A stretch of 64,000 bases of DNA from Mucilaginibacter pedocola (GTDB lineage: Bacteria; Bacteroidota; Bacteroidia; Sphingobacteriales; Sphingobacteriaceae): the NCBI RefSeq assembly GCF_002013915.1, contig NZ_MBTF01000038.1:62001-126000 (forward strand). Direction: 5' to 3'. The stretch's first letter is position 1; each line of letters opens with the position of its first letter. Below, in pieces: positions 43,077 through 52,952 of this stretch. Position numbers and translations under genes: made by a program. Below the pieces are notes generated by a model. It searched no databases. It was not told the DNA's origin and worked only from the letters and a program-made list of their open reading frames with translations.

Positions 43077-44199
43077 CCCTCATTACGATTACCTGATAGT
43101 GGGGTCGGGCTTATTTGGGGCCGTGTTTGCATATGAAGCAACCCGGGCCGGTAAAAAATGCCTGGTGATTGATAAGCGCAATCACCTTGGCGGGAACGTA
43201 TACTGCGAAAACATAGCCGATATAAATGTGCATGTTTATGGCCCGCATATTTTTCATACCAATAGCAAACGCATTTGGGACTATGTAAATCAATTTACCA
43301 CGTTTAACAGGTTCACCAATAGCCCGCTGGCTAACTATTATGGCGAGTTGTTTAACCTGCCCATAAACATGAATACATTTTACCAGTTTTGGAAAATTAC
43401 TTCGCCAACGGAGGCCAGGCAAAAAATTAGCGATCAAATAAGTAAACTTCCGTTTAAAAAAGCCGGCAACTTACAAGAGCAGGCATTGCTAATGGTAGGG
43501 CCCGAAATTTATGAAAAACTGATAAGGCATTATACCGAAAAACAATGGGGAAGGGATGCTACACGGCTGCCTGCTTCCATCATAAAAAGATTGCCCGTAA
43601 GGTATAATTACGACAATTGCTATTTCGACGACACCTACCAGGGCGTGCCTGTAGGCGGCTACAACAAACTCGTAGCCAAACTATTGGCCGGCATCGACTT
43701 CAAAACAGGCGTTGATTTTAACACCAACAGGTATGAACTTACCGCGCTTGCCAAAAAAGTAATTTACACCGGTGCCATTGATGCCTATTTTGATCATTCG
43801 CACGGGCATTTAGAATACCGCAGCCTGCAGTTTAAAACTGAAGTGTTGGATATGGAAAACTTCCAGGGAAATGCGGTGGTTAATTACTGCGACCCCAAAA
43901 GTAAATTCACCCGGATTGTAGAGCACAAACATTTTGAGTTTGGCAGGCAAAGTAAAACCGTTATAACCCGCGAGTATCCGGTAATGGCCGATAAAAACGT
44001 TGAGCCCTACTACCCTATTAACGATGACCGCAACAATGCCATTTTAAAAAAATACCAAACAATGGCTGCGCAAAACCATAATGTTGTTTTTGGCGGCAGG
44101 CTTGCCGAATACAAATATTACGATATGCACCAGGTAATTGCATCGGCGCTAAAAGTGTGCAACCGCGAGTTATATACCGCCTTTGAAGTCGAAGTTTAA
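43057..44199 (+). CDS. glf: UDP-galactopyranose mutase
   Basis: A 380-aa flavoenzyme that converts UDP-galactopyranose to UDP-galactofuranose. It has the FAD-binding start YLIVGSGLFGAVFA, then CLVIDKRNHLGGN, HVYGPHIFHTN and later NYCDPKSKFTRIVEHKHF, all typical of Glf; the length is usual. It overlaps the glycosyltransferase gene by 20 bp, so its product is the likely sugar donor for that enzyme. A second start at 43063 is possible. This is the last gene of the peptide operon and converges on the rhamnosidase gene. Confidence 0.93.
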   Translation: MQMAATNPHYDYLIVGSGLFGAVFAYEATRAGKKCLVIDKRNHLGGNVYCENIADINVHVYGPHIFHTNSKRIWDYVNQFTTFNRFTNSPLANYYGELFNLPINMNTFYQFWKITSPTEARQKISDQISKLPFKKAGNLQEQALLMVGPEIYEKLIRHYTEKQWGRDATRLPASIIKRLPVRYNYDNCYFDDTYQGVPVGGYNKLVAKLLAGIDFKTGVDFNTNRYELTALAKKVIYTGAIDAYFDHSHGHLEYRSLQFKTEVLDMENFQGNAVVNYCDPKSKFTRIVEHKHFEFGRQSKTVITREYPVMADKNVEPYYPINDDRNNAILKKYQTMAAQNHNVVFGGRLAEYKYYDMHQVIASALKVCNRELYTAFEVEV

Positions 44200-44281
44200 A
44201 CAGCTTTAGTTTAACATTTCAAAAAAATCAATTCTCTATAAACCAACAGTTTATATATTCCCTACCTAAAAGAAGCGCGTG

Positions 44282-46708
44282 CTACATTTCACAATCAAAC
44301 AGATAAACACCAGCCTTTATGGTTAACACGGTATCATTGTTTTCCGAGTTATGCAAACCATAGGCAGATTTACTTTGTACCATTTTGCCATTTACTCTTA
44401 CCGTTTTTCGTTTTGTTGTTGGCAAATAAACGGTTGCGGAGGTTCCGGTTGGTACATTAAGCTTCAACGTAAAATGCCTTGCGCCTGTTTTATGCCATTC
44501 GGCAGCAATATTACCCAAAACGGTGCTCACGGTGCCTTTGGCCCATTGCAGATCACCGATAACAGGTTTAACATTGACTGTTTTCCAGCCATCGCCGGTA
44601 GGCTCTATCCCCACTATCTTTTCGGTTAACAAGGCCGTAGGCCCCGACGACCAGGCGTGCGAAGTTGAGCCCCAATCAAGGTCCCAGCCCTCGTGCCATG
44701 CACCGTTGAAAGATGATAGTTTCATTTGTGCACCCCAGTTTTTGCGCATATAGTCAAGCGCCCACTGCTCCTGCCCGTGGGCGAACATTGCCTTTAGCAC
44801 CCGATAGGCAAATGATTGTTCGCTGGCTTTGCCTGCTGCGGTTATTACGTTTGTCATGCTGCTTTCTTTTGCCTTATCGGCCAAGCCGTATTCCATAGCG
44901 TAAACCTGCGATTGCTGCTGAATTTTGGCTCCCCCGTAACTATCCAAATAAGCCCCATCCTTTGCCGACCATAGGTAGGTATTGATCCCTTCTTTAATTT
45001 TTGCTGCCTGCTGCCTCCATTCTTCGGCTTGTTTAGGGTCGTGGCCAAAATCGGCCGCCATTTCTGCCGCGGCGTTAAGGGCGCCGTAATACAGGCAATT
45101 GGTACCGGTTATAATTTTCTTTTGCTCAATGGGGTAAGTGCTGGGCCAATCTAAAACTATCCAGCCGGGTAAGTTGGCCAGCAAGCCCGTTTTAGCGTCA
45201 ATAAACTGGCGGTAATAAGCCATGGCCTTCTTGAGGATGGGGTAAAGCGCTTCAATGCGCTCGTCGCGGCCGTAGTACAGGAAGTACTCGCGCATCATCA
45301 GCGCCCACTCCAGTTGATAATCCACCAAATAAACCGAACTGCCGGGCTGCATAAAATAATCCGTTGGGTAGCGGCTGCGCACAGCACCATCATCGCGCCA
45401 GCGCTGCGACTGCGCCCCCGAAAGCAGGTTGTATGCCGACAACAACCTTGAACTTTTGCCAAAAGCATAATTGCCGAATAGCTGCATATACCGCGAATCG
45501 CCGGCAATGTATTGCGTATGCTCTCGCCAAGGGTCCTGGTAAGTATCTATCGAATTGATGCGCATGGTATGGCGGCCAACTTCCCAAAACTTATTCAGCA
45601 GTGTATCCGAACAGGCAAAGGTGCTCTCCATCTCATAATCGTAACAGGCGAACTCGGCGTCTACATTTACCACCTCAACATCCTTATTGGCATCTATGGA
45701 AAAATACCTGAACCCGCTCCAGGTATACGGCCGCCAGCTTTGTAGCCCTTTGCGAGTGATGTAGCGTTCCGAATGGTCGCTGCTAACCCGAAGCAAGGGT
45801 GCACCATCTTTATCCAACCGCTCTCCCGTCCCTATCTCTAACTCAACACCCTCTGTTTTTGAGTTGATGGTAAATTGCGGGTAGCCCGCTATCTCCACAC
45901 CAAAGTCGTAAACCAGTTTATTCCCGCTTCGCCATTGCTTTACCGGTTTTACAATTTTTCGGCTGAGGCGCGGGCGTTCAATTACGGTAATACCATTCCA
46001 TGGCGCAACGGGCGGCACACCTATTATAGTGGCGTTCTCCCAAGCAGCATCGTTGAAAGCTGGGCTTTCCCAATTTTGCGGCCACAGCCGTGCGTCGAAC
46101 TTTTCTAAAAAACCTATCAGGTGGGCGTTGGTATCTCTAAAGGCAGTTTGGGTATCCCATGCTTTGGCCTGTGTAACTTTCCAGGTGTTGTCGCTCAAAA
46201 TATCTATCGACTTATCAGGGTAGCTCAGTTTACACTGAAAAAAGAACCCGCCGCGCGCATTCATCTGCGAGTGCAGCCCTACCCCGAAGTTTTGCACAAC
46301 AGCAGTTATGGTGTTGTCGCCTTTCTTCAGGTAAGCAGCAATGTCGAATTTATCGTAATTCTGGTATTCAGGGTCGCTGTTTACCGGGCAACGTTCGAAA
46401 AGCTTGCCGTTGATATAAACATCGGCATAAGCAAAGGCAGATATATAGGCTATGGCACTGGTGGGAAGCCTATCCAACTTAAAGGCTTTTCGCGCCAGCA
46501 AATAATAATTGCGCGGGTTAGGCTCTCCCGAATCCCATATCCATTGCGCTAATGGCTTCACGCCATCAAGCGTTTTTGTGGTTACCGAGATATAAGCACT
46601 TTTGCCCCATCGATATTTTGACGAAGCGGTTTGGCCAAAAGCGGCTATGTTAAAACACAATAACACGGCAAGAGTTATGTTTAATGGCAGGTATAGGTTC
46701 TTTCTCAT
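44282..46708 (-). CDS. secreted GH78 alpha-L-rhamnosidase
   Basis: An 808-aa secreted enzyme (signal peptide ending near AAFGQ). N-terminal beta-sandwich domains include AFAYADVYINGK, the carbohydrate-binding part typical of family 78. The (alpha/alpha)6 catalytic domain carries IDTYQDPWREHTQYIAGD with the acidic residues around the general acid, and the C-terminal segment HEGWDLDWGSTSHAWSSGPT is characteristic. It removes terminal L-rhamnose from plant glycans or glycosides. It is divergent from the AraC regulator, its likely controller, and near a SusC/SusD pair. Confidence 0.88.
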   Translation of the reverse strand: MRKNLYLPLNITLAVLLCFNIAAFGQTASSKYRWGKSAYISVTTKTLDGVKPLAQWIWDSGEPNPRNYYLLARKAFKLDRLPTSAIAYISAFAYADVYINGKLFERCPVNSDPEYQNYDKFDIAAYLKKGDNTITAVVQNFGVGLHSQMNARGGFFFQCKLSYPDKSIDILSDNTWKVTQAKAWDTQTAFRDTNAHLIGFLEKFDARLWPQNWESPAFNDAAWENATIIGVPPVAPWNGITVIERPRLSRKIVKPVKQWRSGNKLVYDFGVEIAGYPQFTINSKTEGVELEIGTGERLDKDGAPLLRVSSDHSERYITRKGLQSWRPYTWSGFRYFSIDANKDVEVVNVDAEFACYDYEMESTFACSDTLLNKFWEVGRHTMRINSIDTYQDPWREHTQYIAGDSRYMQLFGNYAFGKSSRLLSAYNLLSGAQSQRWRDDGAVRSRYPTDYFMQPGSSVYLVDYQLEWALMMREYFLYYGRDERIEALYPILKKAMAYYRQFIDAKTGLLANLPGWIVLDWPSTYPIEQKKIITGTNCLYYGALNAAAEMAADFGHDPKQAEEWRQQAAKIKEGINTYLWSAKDGAYLDSYGGAKIQQQSQVYAMEYGLADKAKESSMTNVITAAGKASEQSFAYRVLKAMFAHGQEQWALDYMRKNWGAQMKLSSFNGAWHEGWDLDWGSTSHAWSSGPTALLTEKIVGIEPTGDGWKTVNVKPVIGDLQWAKGTVSTVLGNIAAEWHKTGARHFTLKLNVPTGTSATVYLPTTKRKTVRVNGKMVQSKSAYGLHNSENNDTVLTIKAGVYLFDCEM

Positions 46709-46769
46709 ATCGATAAGAATTGGGCGCGCACAATAGCAGCCTAATTATTTATAAAACGTTTTAGCTTAT

Positions 46770-46803
46770 TGGTATATTGGTCTAATAATTTTTAAATATA
46801 CCA
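46770..46803. repeat. inverted repeat between rhamnosidase and araC genes
   Basis: TGGTATA (46770-46776) and TATACCA (46797-46803) flank an AT-rich 20-nt spacer in the 286-bp divergent gap. It is a candidate site for the AraC regulator. I saw no gene in the gap. Confidence 0.4.
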
Positions 46804-46994
46804 TGCCTATCCGTTTAAAAAGTGTGTTTTTTGATATTAGAAAAATACTTTTTGTCCGCTATGTAAGAGAGGTTTTGGGCTACAAAAGTGCAGTTATGTG
46901 TGAAGAATTTGATCTTAGTTGTTCGTTTTTTGCTATTTGGGCGTTACCGGCAAAATTTCTTCGATATTAGGGTTATCGGTTATAAATAATTGTG

Positions 46995-47894
46995 ATGAAG
47001 AATTTTTATAAATACCTCCCCATCTCGGCGCAGGACGAAAACTGGGGCTTGCAGGTTTTGCATGCAGGTTACCAGGAATATGCCCCCGGCGGGCAATACC
47101 CCGATGCCGAACACCCCAAGCACCATACCTTTAGCTGGGAGAATGGGCGGGTACTGCAAGAGTATTCGCTGGTATATGTAACCGAGGGTAGCGGCGTATT
47201 CAACAGCCAGGCCACCGGCGATATCCCTATCACGAGCGGATCGGTAATAGCTATATTCCCAAACGTAAGGCACCGTTATCGCCCTAACTTAAAAACAGGT
47301 TGGAAAGAATACTGGATAGGCTACCAGGGCGCATTTATGGCCAATTTGGTAGATAAGGAGTTTTTTGACCCGGAACACCCCGTGGTTAACGTTGGCTATA
47401 ACCAAAACATGATAAGCCTTTTTAACGAGGTAATAGAAATTATAGATAAAGAAAAACCTGCCTACCAACCGCTGGTATCGGGTGCCGCCATTTATCTTTT
47501 GGGGCAGATATACAATTCATCCAAACAAAAATCCTTCGGGCAGGATGATGTGGAGAACATTATCAACCGCGCCCGCTCCATCATCAGGGACAACCTGGAA
47601 AGCAAACTCTGCCCCAACGACATTGCCGACCAATTACATATCAGTTACTCGCGCTTCCGTAAACTTTTTAAGGGTTATACCGGCATGGCGCCCATACAAT
47701 ACCAAATACAGCTTAAACTGGAAAAAGCGAAGGAAGAATTAGTGAACAGCACACGCTCGGTAAAAGAGATAGCGTTTTCGTTGAACTTCGAATCCACTCA
47801 GTACTTCTCTAACCTCTTTAAAGAAAAAACAAAGCTCACACCGTTGGAGTTCCGGAAGAGTTTCGCTAAGAATGCGGGTACTTTGGACAAATAG
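46995..47894 (+). CDS. AraC family transcriptional regulator
   Basis: A 299-aa regulator. The N-terminal half is a cupin-like sugar-sensing domain (EYSLVYVTEGSGVF, SGSVIAIFPNVRHRY). The C-terminal half is the double helix-turn-helix (LCPNDIADQLHISYSRFRKLF, then VKEIAFSLNFESTQYFSNLFK). I chose the ATG at 46995 over the GTG one codon earlier. It lies between the rhamnosidase and SusCD genes, so it probably activates both in response to rhamnose or a rhamnoside. Confidence 0.9.
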   Translation: MKNFYKYLPISAQDENWGLQVLHAGYQEYAPGGQYPDAEHPKHHTFSWENGRVLQEYSLVYVTEGSGVFNSQATGDIPITSGSVIAIFPNVRHRYRPNLKTGWKEYWIGYQGAFMANLVDKEFFDPEHPVVNVGYNQNMISLFNEVIEIIDKEKPAYQPLVSGAAIYLLGQIYNSSKQKSFGQDDVENIINRARSIIRDNLESKLCPNDIADQLHISYSRFRKLFKGYTGMAPIQYQIQLKLEKAKEELVNSTRSVKEIAFSLNFESTQYFSNLFKEKTKLTPLEFRKSFAKNAGTLDK

Positions 47895-47977
47895 TTTCGC
47901 ACCTGGCGGCGCGATACTTTGTGATTAATTATAAGCTACCAACATTACGCACCTATGGCGCGCCCGATCTAAAACAT

Positions 47978-48011
47978 AAAAAAGCGGCCGGTTAACCAAC
48001 AAACCGGCCGC
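47978..48011 (-). terminator. intrinsic terminator of the susCD operon
   Basis: On the minus strand GCGGCCGGTT (48011-48002) pairs perfectly with AACCGGCCGC (47993-47984) and is followed by a run of six T. It is 23 bp past the SusD stop codon. It also lies past the convergent araC gene, but there is no T-run in that direction. Confidence 0.9.
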
Positions 48012-48033
48012 ATTGCATTAGAAGTACCGGGGA

Positions 48034-49815
48034 TTAATTATACCCCGGGTTTTGTACCAGCTTAGCGTTCTTGTTCATTTCAGATCGTGCTATTGGCATA
48101 AAGTAGGCTTTCGGATCCCATGTGCCCGTTGTTATTTGTACCGGGGTTACGGTAGGGATAGTAGCCGTGGTTTTATCGGGGTTTAGTTTGTAAACCACAT
48201 CCACCCCGTGCATATTATGGTACGCATCGGCACCGATCATCCACCTGCGCACATCAAAAAAGCGCTGGTTCTCAAAAAGCATCTCAATGCGCCTTTCGTT
48301 TTGGTAGCGTTTTTTCAAAGCATCGCCGGATTCTGTAACATCAGGCATGCCCGCCCTTTTCCTTATCATGTTCATGTAGGTACGCGCCTCGGCATCCTGA
48401 CCCAATTCTATACAAGCCTCTGCATAGTTCAGTATAATTTCCGAGTAACGGATGTAGCGCCAGGTAAGGTCGTCCTGGTGGTTCACATACATATCGGTTT
48501 TGCGGTTGATGAACTTCAGCATAGAGGTACCGGTGTTGTTATAACCACCGCCATAAACGGCACTATTGCGGCTATCTAAACCATATACATAAGTTACCTT
48601 ACCGGCAGATGCATCCCATTTTTCCCAGGTACCCACCTGCAGCACGCCTACCGGGTCGGTCCCTACAAGGTTTGATGCCCTTGGGCGGAATTTTGCACCT
48701 TCATACAAAATAGTGGCATAAAAGCGTGGATCGCGGTTTTTGTATGGCTCCAGGTTTTGTGCAGCATTGCTTCGCGAAAATGTTGTTCCATCAGCCATTT
48801 CGTAAGCATCAACGGTTTCGCTGGTTGCACCGTTATACTCTATACCGCCGAAACCATTGGGGAACACTGTCCAAAAATCGGCACCTAAATTTGCGGCTAC
48901 GCTGAAATACCTGATGAAGATATCCTCGCTGCTCTCCTTTGAGGTAAACAGGTCCTCGTAATTTTGGGTGGCCTGCGCCGGCGTTGCCGGGGTTGGCTGA
49001 TAAAGGCTGTAAACACCAAGGTCTATCACCGCTTTAGCCGCATCTTTAGCTGCCTGCCAGCGCTGGTTCTTATCGCCACCGGTGTAGCCCAATAATTCAG
49101 GATTAGAAAAACCCGAGAACTTACCCTGGTAATGTAATTCGCTGGCGGCATACAGTAAGGCTCTCGATTTTAGCGCCAGCGCCGCGCCTTTGGTGGCCCT
49201 ACCCTTGCTATCGCCCGAGTTAGTAGTTGGTAACAAGGCCGCTGCCTGGTCGCATTGCTCGCTGATGAATTTAACGCACTCTTCATAAGTGTTTCGTTGT
49301 GCAGCAAAATCATCCGTCAGCACGTATGATTTGGTTACCAGCGGCACGCCGCCAAAATAGCTTACCAGCATTTGGTAATACCAGGCGCGTAAAAATATAG
49401 CCTCGCCTTTTAGCCTGTTCTTTAAGGTTACACCATCGGTAAGCGATGGGTTATCGGGCAGTTTATCTATATTCTCTAAAAACACATTGCAATCGCGTAT
49501 AGCGCGGTACTTGCCGTTCCAGTCGCCCCAGCCGGCGTTATCAGGAGATAACAGCATATTGCTCATGTTGTAGTCGGCGCCGCCATCGTAAGAGCGGGCC
49601 TCATCAACAGATAGCGATGTAAGGTAAAAGTTCCAGGGGTTTTGGTTATAAATGCTGTTGATATTCAGCTGCACCAGGTTAGGGTCCGACCATACATCCG
49701 ATTCGGCGAATTGCGTAGAGGGTTTGGTATCCAAAAATTCTTTCTTGCAGGAACCCAGCGACAGTGCCGTGAAAAGCACCGACGTACCTATTATTTTGAT
49801 TTGATTACGTTTCAT
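48034..49815 (-). CDS. SusD/RagB family outer-membrane lipoprotein
   Basis: A 593-aa surface lipoprotein with lipobox LGSC (Cys near 23) and SusD-type start KKEFLDTKPSTQFAESDVW. The C-terminal part has RRIEMLFENQRFFDVRRW, the RagB/SusD signature. It partners the SusC protein 11 bp upstream. The neighbouring rhamnosidase suggests rhamnose-containing plant glycans. Confidence 0.92.
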   Translation of the reverse strand: MKRNQIKIIGTSVLFTALSLGSCKKEFLDTKPSTQFAESDVWSDPNLVQLNINSIYNQNPWNFYLTSLSVDEARSYDGGADYNMSNMLLSPDNAGWGDWNGKYRAIRDCNVFLENIDKLPDNPSLTDGVTLKNRLKGEAIFLRAWYYQMLVSYFGGVPLVTKSYVLTDDFAAQRNTYEECVKFISEQCDQAAALLPTTNSGDSKGRATKGAALALKSRALLYAASELHYQGKFSGFSNPELLGYTGGDKNQRWQAAKDAAKAVIDLGVYSLYQPTPATPAQATQNYEDLFTSKESSEDIFIRYFSVAANLGADFWTVFPNGFGGIEYNGATSETVDAYEMADGTTFSRSNAAQNLEPYKNRDPRFYATILYEGAKFRPRASNLVGTDPVGVLQVGTWEKWDASAGKVTYVYGLDSRNSAVYGGGYNNTGTSMLKFINRKTDMYVNHQDDLTWRYIRYSEIILNYAEACIELGQDAEARTYMNMIRKRAGMPDVTESGDALKKRYQNERRIEMLFENQRFFDVRRWMIGADAYHNMHGVDVVYKLNPDKTTATIPTVTPVQITTGTWDPKAYFMPIARSEMNKNAKLVQNPGYN

Positions 49816-49826
49816 TTTTCCTTGAT

Positions 49827-52800
49827 TTAAAAGGTTACTGATAAGCCCACATTTATTGTTTTATTGAGCGGGTAAACCTGGCTGTTCACCCAGATAGAAC
49901 CCGGAGCAGTATCCGGCGATTCGGGGTCGAAATCCTTCATTTTGGTGAAGGTTAGCATATTCAGGCCGCTTGCAAATACACGCATAGTTTGTATACCCAT
50001 ACGTTTGCTAATAGAGGACGACAGCGTGTACCCCAACTCGAAGTTCTTCAGCCTAAGGTAATCGCTGCTGCGCACGAAATAGGTATTGTTAGGCATACCA
50101 TCGGTCATCCAGTAGGCACCACCGCGTTCCCAGGCGCGCGGGTTGGTAGAGCTTGGGTTCTGCGGTGTCCAGCGGTCTTTTATCAGGTTATACATAAAGT
50201 TACCTACACCCGGGCCGCCTGAAAACGCCGTGTAAGCACGCTCTGCCCCTGCTGCTCCCTGGAACAGTATGCTGGCATCGAAGTTTTTGTATTGCAGGTT
50301 AATGTTAAGCCCGCCTGTAAACGTAGGGATAGATGTTTTTTTGCTGCGCACCTGGTCGAGGCCGTTTATCACACCGTCGTTGTTAACATCCTTAAAAATG
50401 ATATCGCCGGGGCGGGCACCAGGCCAGTGCGGATAGGCATCAACAGCTGCCTGGTCTTTAAACACGCCCATGGACTGGTAGTATAAATTGGCGTTCATTT
50501 GGCTGCCGGTAGAGCGCTGGTAATCGGGTACGCCGGGTGTTTCGTCCCAGTATTGGATGTGGTTTTTAGAGTAAGCGCCGTTTGCCGATACGCTGTACAC
50601 AAAGTCGCCGGCGCGGTTTTGGTAACCAATTTGCAACTCGAAACCTTTGTTAACCACCTTGCCTATATTTTCCTGCGGAAGGGAAAGCCCTGCCGAGCCC
50701 GGTACCGACGCATTGCGGTAAGCCAGGATGTTAGAGCGCAGGTTATAAAAATAATCGCCGCTGATGGTTATTTTACCATCCAGCAATTGGGCATCTAAAC
50801 CGATGTTGGATTGATTGGCCACCTCCCAGGTAACACCTGCGTTAGGTATGCGTAAGGCGGTAAGCGTTTGCTGTACGGTGCTCTGGTTAAACACATAGGC
50901 GCCGTTGTAGCCGTAGGTGGTCATGTATTGGTATGGGCCAATACGGTCGTTACCGGTGCGGCCCCATGACCCGCGCAGCTTAAACTCGTTGATGAATGAT
51001 AGGTTCTCTTTCCAGAATTTCTCGTTAGAGATACGGTAACCCAACGAAACGCCGGGGAAGAAACCGAACTGCTGGCCATTAGGGTCGAATATGTACGAGC
51101 CATCGTAACGCCAAACAAATTCGGCCAGGTACTTAGAATCGTAGGCGTAGCTAACGCGGCCAAAATAATCGAGCCTGCGGGTCACGCCCGAGTTGCCACC
51201 ATTATCTTTAAGGGCGTTGCTGCCCAAGTCCAGTTCGGGCAGTATATCGCTGGTATAGTTGCGCCTGAACGCCCAGAAATACATATTATCGCCGCTGATG
51301 CGCTCGGTGGCGGCCAGCACCTTTAGGTCGTGTTTGCCAAAGGCGCGGTCGTAGTTCAGCAATGCGTTTAAGGTAGTAAGGCCCACTACGTTGCTCGATT
51401 GATATACGCGCGGGTCGGTGTTACCGCTTTTGCTGGCCAGTAACAGGGGCTGGTTATTTGCATCATAGGTAACTTTATCCCAGGTATATAAATTCCATGG
51501 TTTGCGGAATTGCTTGTATTGCACAAAAGTTTTATCAACCGCGGCGTTACCGGTTAGCGATAGGCCCTGCACCCATGGTATATTGATCACCAACCGCATG
51601 TTGCTCTGGAAAACGTAATCGCGCTGGTGGGTGTAACCTGTTTTATCGGTTACCAGTACCACCGGGTTGGCGCCGTACTCAATAGCCGGGCCGGGCAGGC
51701 CGTTTGGCCAATAGGCAGGTGTTGTAGGGAAAGCCCTGTTCAAGGCCCAAAAAATGTTCTGCGCTGCATCGGTACTACCGCCGTTATTACCACCGCCTGA
51801 GTAATTACGGTTCTCCTGCCTGCCGGTAATATCAAAGCTCAGGCGGATATCTTTTGATACGCGTGCATCTAAATTACTCTGAAAGTTGGTTTGCGAATAA
51901 TTGATATTACTGTTACGGAACATCCCATCGGTAAAGTTAGAGCCCAGTGATGTGAAGTATTTTACCGCATCCGACCCGCCCGAAAGGGTAAGGTTGCCAT
52001 AGCGCTGCGGCGAATTACTTTTAATGGTTTCTTTAAACCAATCGGTATTGGGGTGGCCCCATGGGTCGCTGCCGTTGGCATATTTCTCTATATCCTCTGC
52101 CGAGTAAGGTAGCGGGCTGCCCGGGTGGTAAGCTTCCGAAATTTCGTTCTGTAATTGTGCATAAAGCGGCGCGTCGGCCATTTTAGGCAATACGGTTGGT
52201 GTGTTCCAACCCTGGTTCAAATTAAGCTGAATAGTAGGTTTGCCGCTGGTACCGCGTTTGGTGGTAACCAATATAACACCGTTGGCGGCCTGCGCACCGT
52301 AAATAGCTGCCGAGGCATCTTTCAGAACCGTAACCGATTCGATTGTGGAAGGGTCCAAACGCTCCAGGTTACGGTTGGCTATACCATCAATAACCACCAG
52401 CGGCGAGTTATCGCCAAGGGTATTGGCACCGCGTATACGCAGGGTAGAGCCATCGTTACCGGGTTCGCCGGTGCGGGTTACGGCAACTAAACCGGGTAAG
52501 CGGCCGGCCAGCGAGTTAGACACGTTGCCTGCCGGCGATTTGGCAACCTCCGAACCCTTTACCGAAGCTATGGAACCGGTGAGGGTAGCTTTTTTACGGG
52601 TACCGTACCCTACTACTACCACCTCGTTCAGCGAGCCTTGTTTCGCTACCAACTGTACGTCGGCACGGGCGGCGGCTGTTCTTTCTATGGGCTCAAAACC
52701 GATGAAGGAATATTGTAATACGGCATCCTGGGGTACGGTGAGCTTATAGCCACCGTTCACATCGGTTACGATGCCGTTAGTGGTGCCTTTTACCTTAACG

Positions 52801-52952
52801 GTAACACCGGGCAGGGGCTTGCCGGTGGCCTGCTCGGTAACCACACCTGTTACATTGATAGTTTGCTGGGCCTGTGCTTTAAGTATAAACAATAAAGCCA
52901 ACACCCCTATGCAAACAAAGCGATGAACGCTTTTTAGTAAATATCTTTTCAT
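49827..52952 (-). CDS. SusC/RagA family TonB-dependent transporter
   Basis: An outer-membrane receptor of 1041 aa from the chosen start MKRYLLKSVHRF at 52952; a longer frame from 52991 adds 13 residues ahead of the signal peptide. It has the regulatory-like domain (VTGVVTEQATGKPLPGVTV), plug (GRLPGLVAVTRTGEPGND, PLVVIDGIA) and barrel, ending in a C-terminal Phe. It works with the following SusD gene. The 791-bp gap upstream holds a 14-bp palindrome. Confidence 0.92.
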   Translation of the reverse strand: MKRYLLKSVHRFVCIGVLALLFILKAQAQQTINVTGVVTEQATGKPLPGVTVKVKGTTNGIVTDVNGGYKLTVPQDAVLQYSFIGFEPIERTAAARADVQLVAKQGSLNEVVVVGYGTRKKATLTGSIASVKGSEVAKSPAGNVSNSLAGRLPGLVAVTRTGEPGNDGSTLRIRGANTLGDNSPLVVIDGIANRNLERLDPSTIESVTVLKDASAAIYGAQAANGVILVTTKRGTSGKPTIQLNLNQGWNTPTVLPKMADAPLYAQLQNEISEAYHPGSPLPYSAEDIEKYANGSDPWGHPNTDWFKETIKSNSPQRYGNLTLSGGSDAVKYFTSLGSNFTDGMFRNSNINYSQTNFQSNLDARVSKDIRLSFDITGRQENRNYSGGGNNGGSTDAAQNIFWALNRAFPTTPAYWPNGLPGPAIEYGANPVVLVTDKTGYTHQRDYVFQSNMRLVINIPWVQGLSLTGNAAVDKTFVQYKQFRKPWNLYTWDKVTYDANNQPLLLASKSGNTDPRVYQSSNVVGLTTLNALLNYDRAFGKHDLKVLAATERISGDNMYFWAFRRNYTSDILPELDLGSNALKDNGGNSGVTRRLDYFGRVSYAYDSKYLAEFVWRYDGSYIFDPNGQQFGFFPGVSLGYRISNEKFWKENLSFINEFKLRGSWGRTGNDRIGPYQYMTTYGYNGAYVFNQSTVQQTLTALRIPNAGVTWEVANQSNIGLDAQLLDGKITISGDYFYNLRSNILAYRNASVPGSAGLSLPQENIGKVVNKGFELQIGYQNRAGDFVYSVSANGAYSKNHIQYWDETPGVPDYQRSTGSQMNANLYYQSMGVFKDQAAVDAYPHWPGARPGDIIFKDVNNDGVINGLDQVRSKKTSIPTFTGGLNINLQYKNFDASILFQGAAGAERAYTAFSGGPGVGNFMYNLIKDRWTPQNPSSTNPRAWERGGAYWMTDGMPNNTYFVRSSDYLRLKNFELGYTLSSSISKRMGIQTMRVFASGLNMLTFTKMKDFDPESPDTAPGSIWVNSQVYPLNKTINVGLSVTF

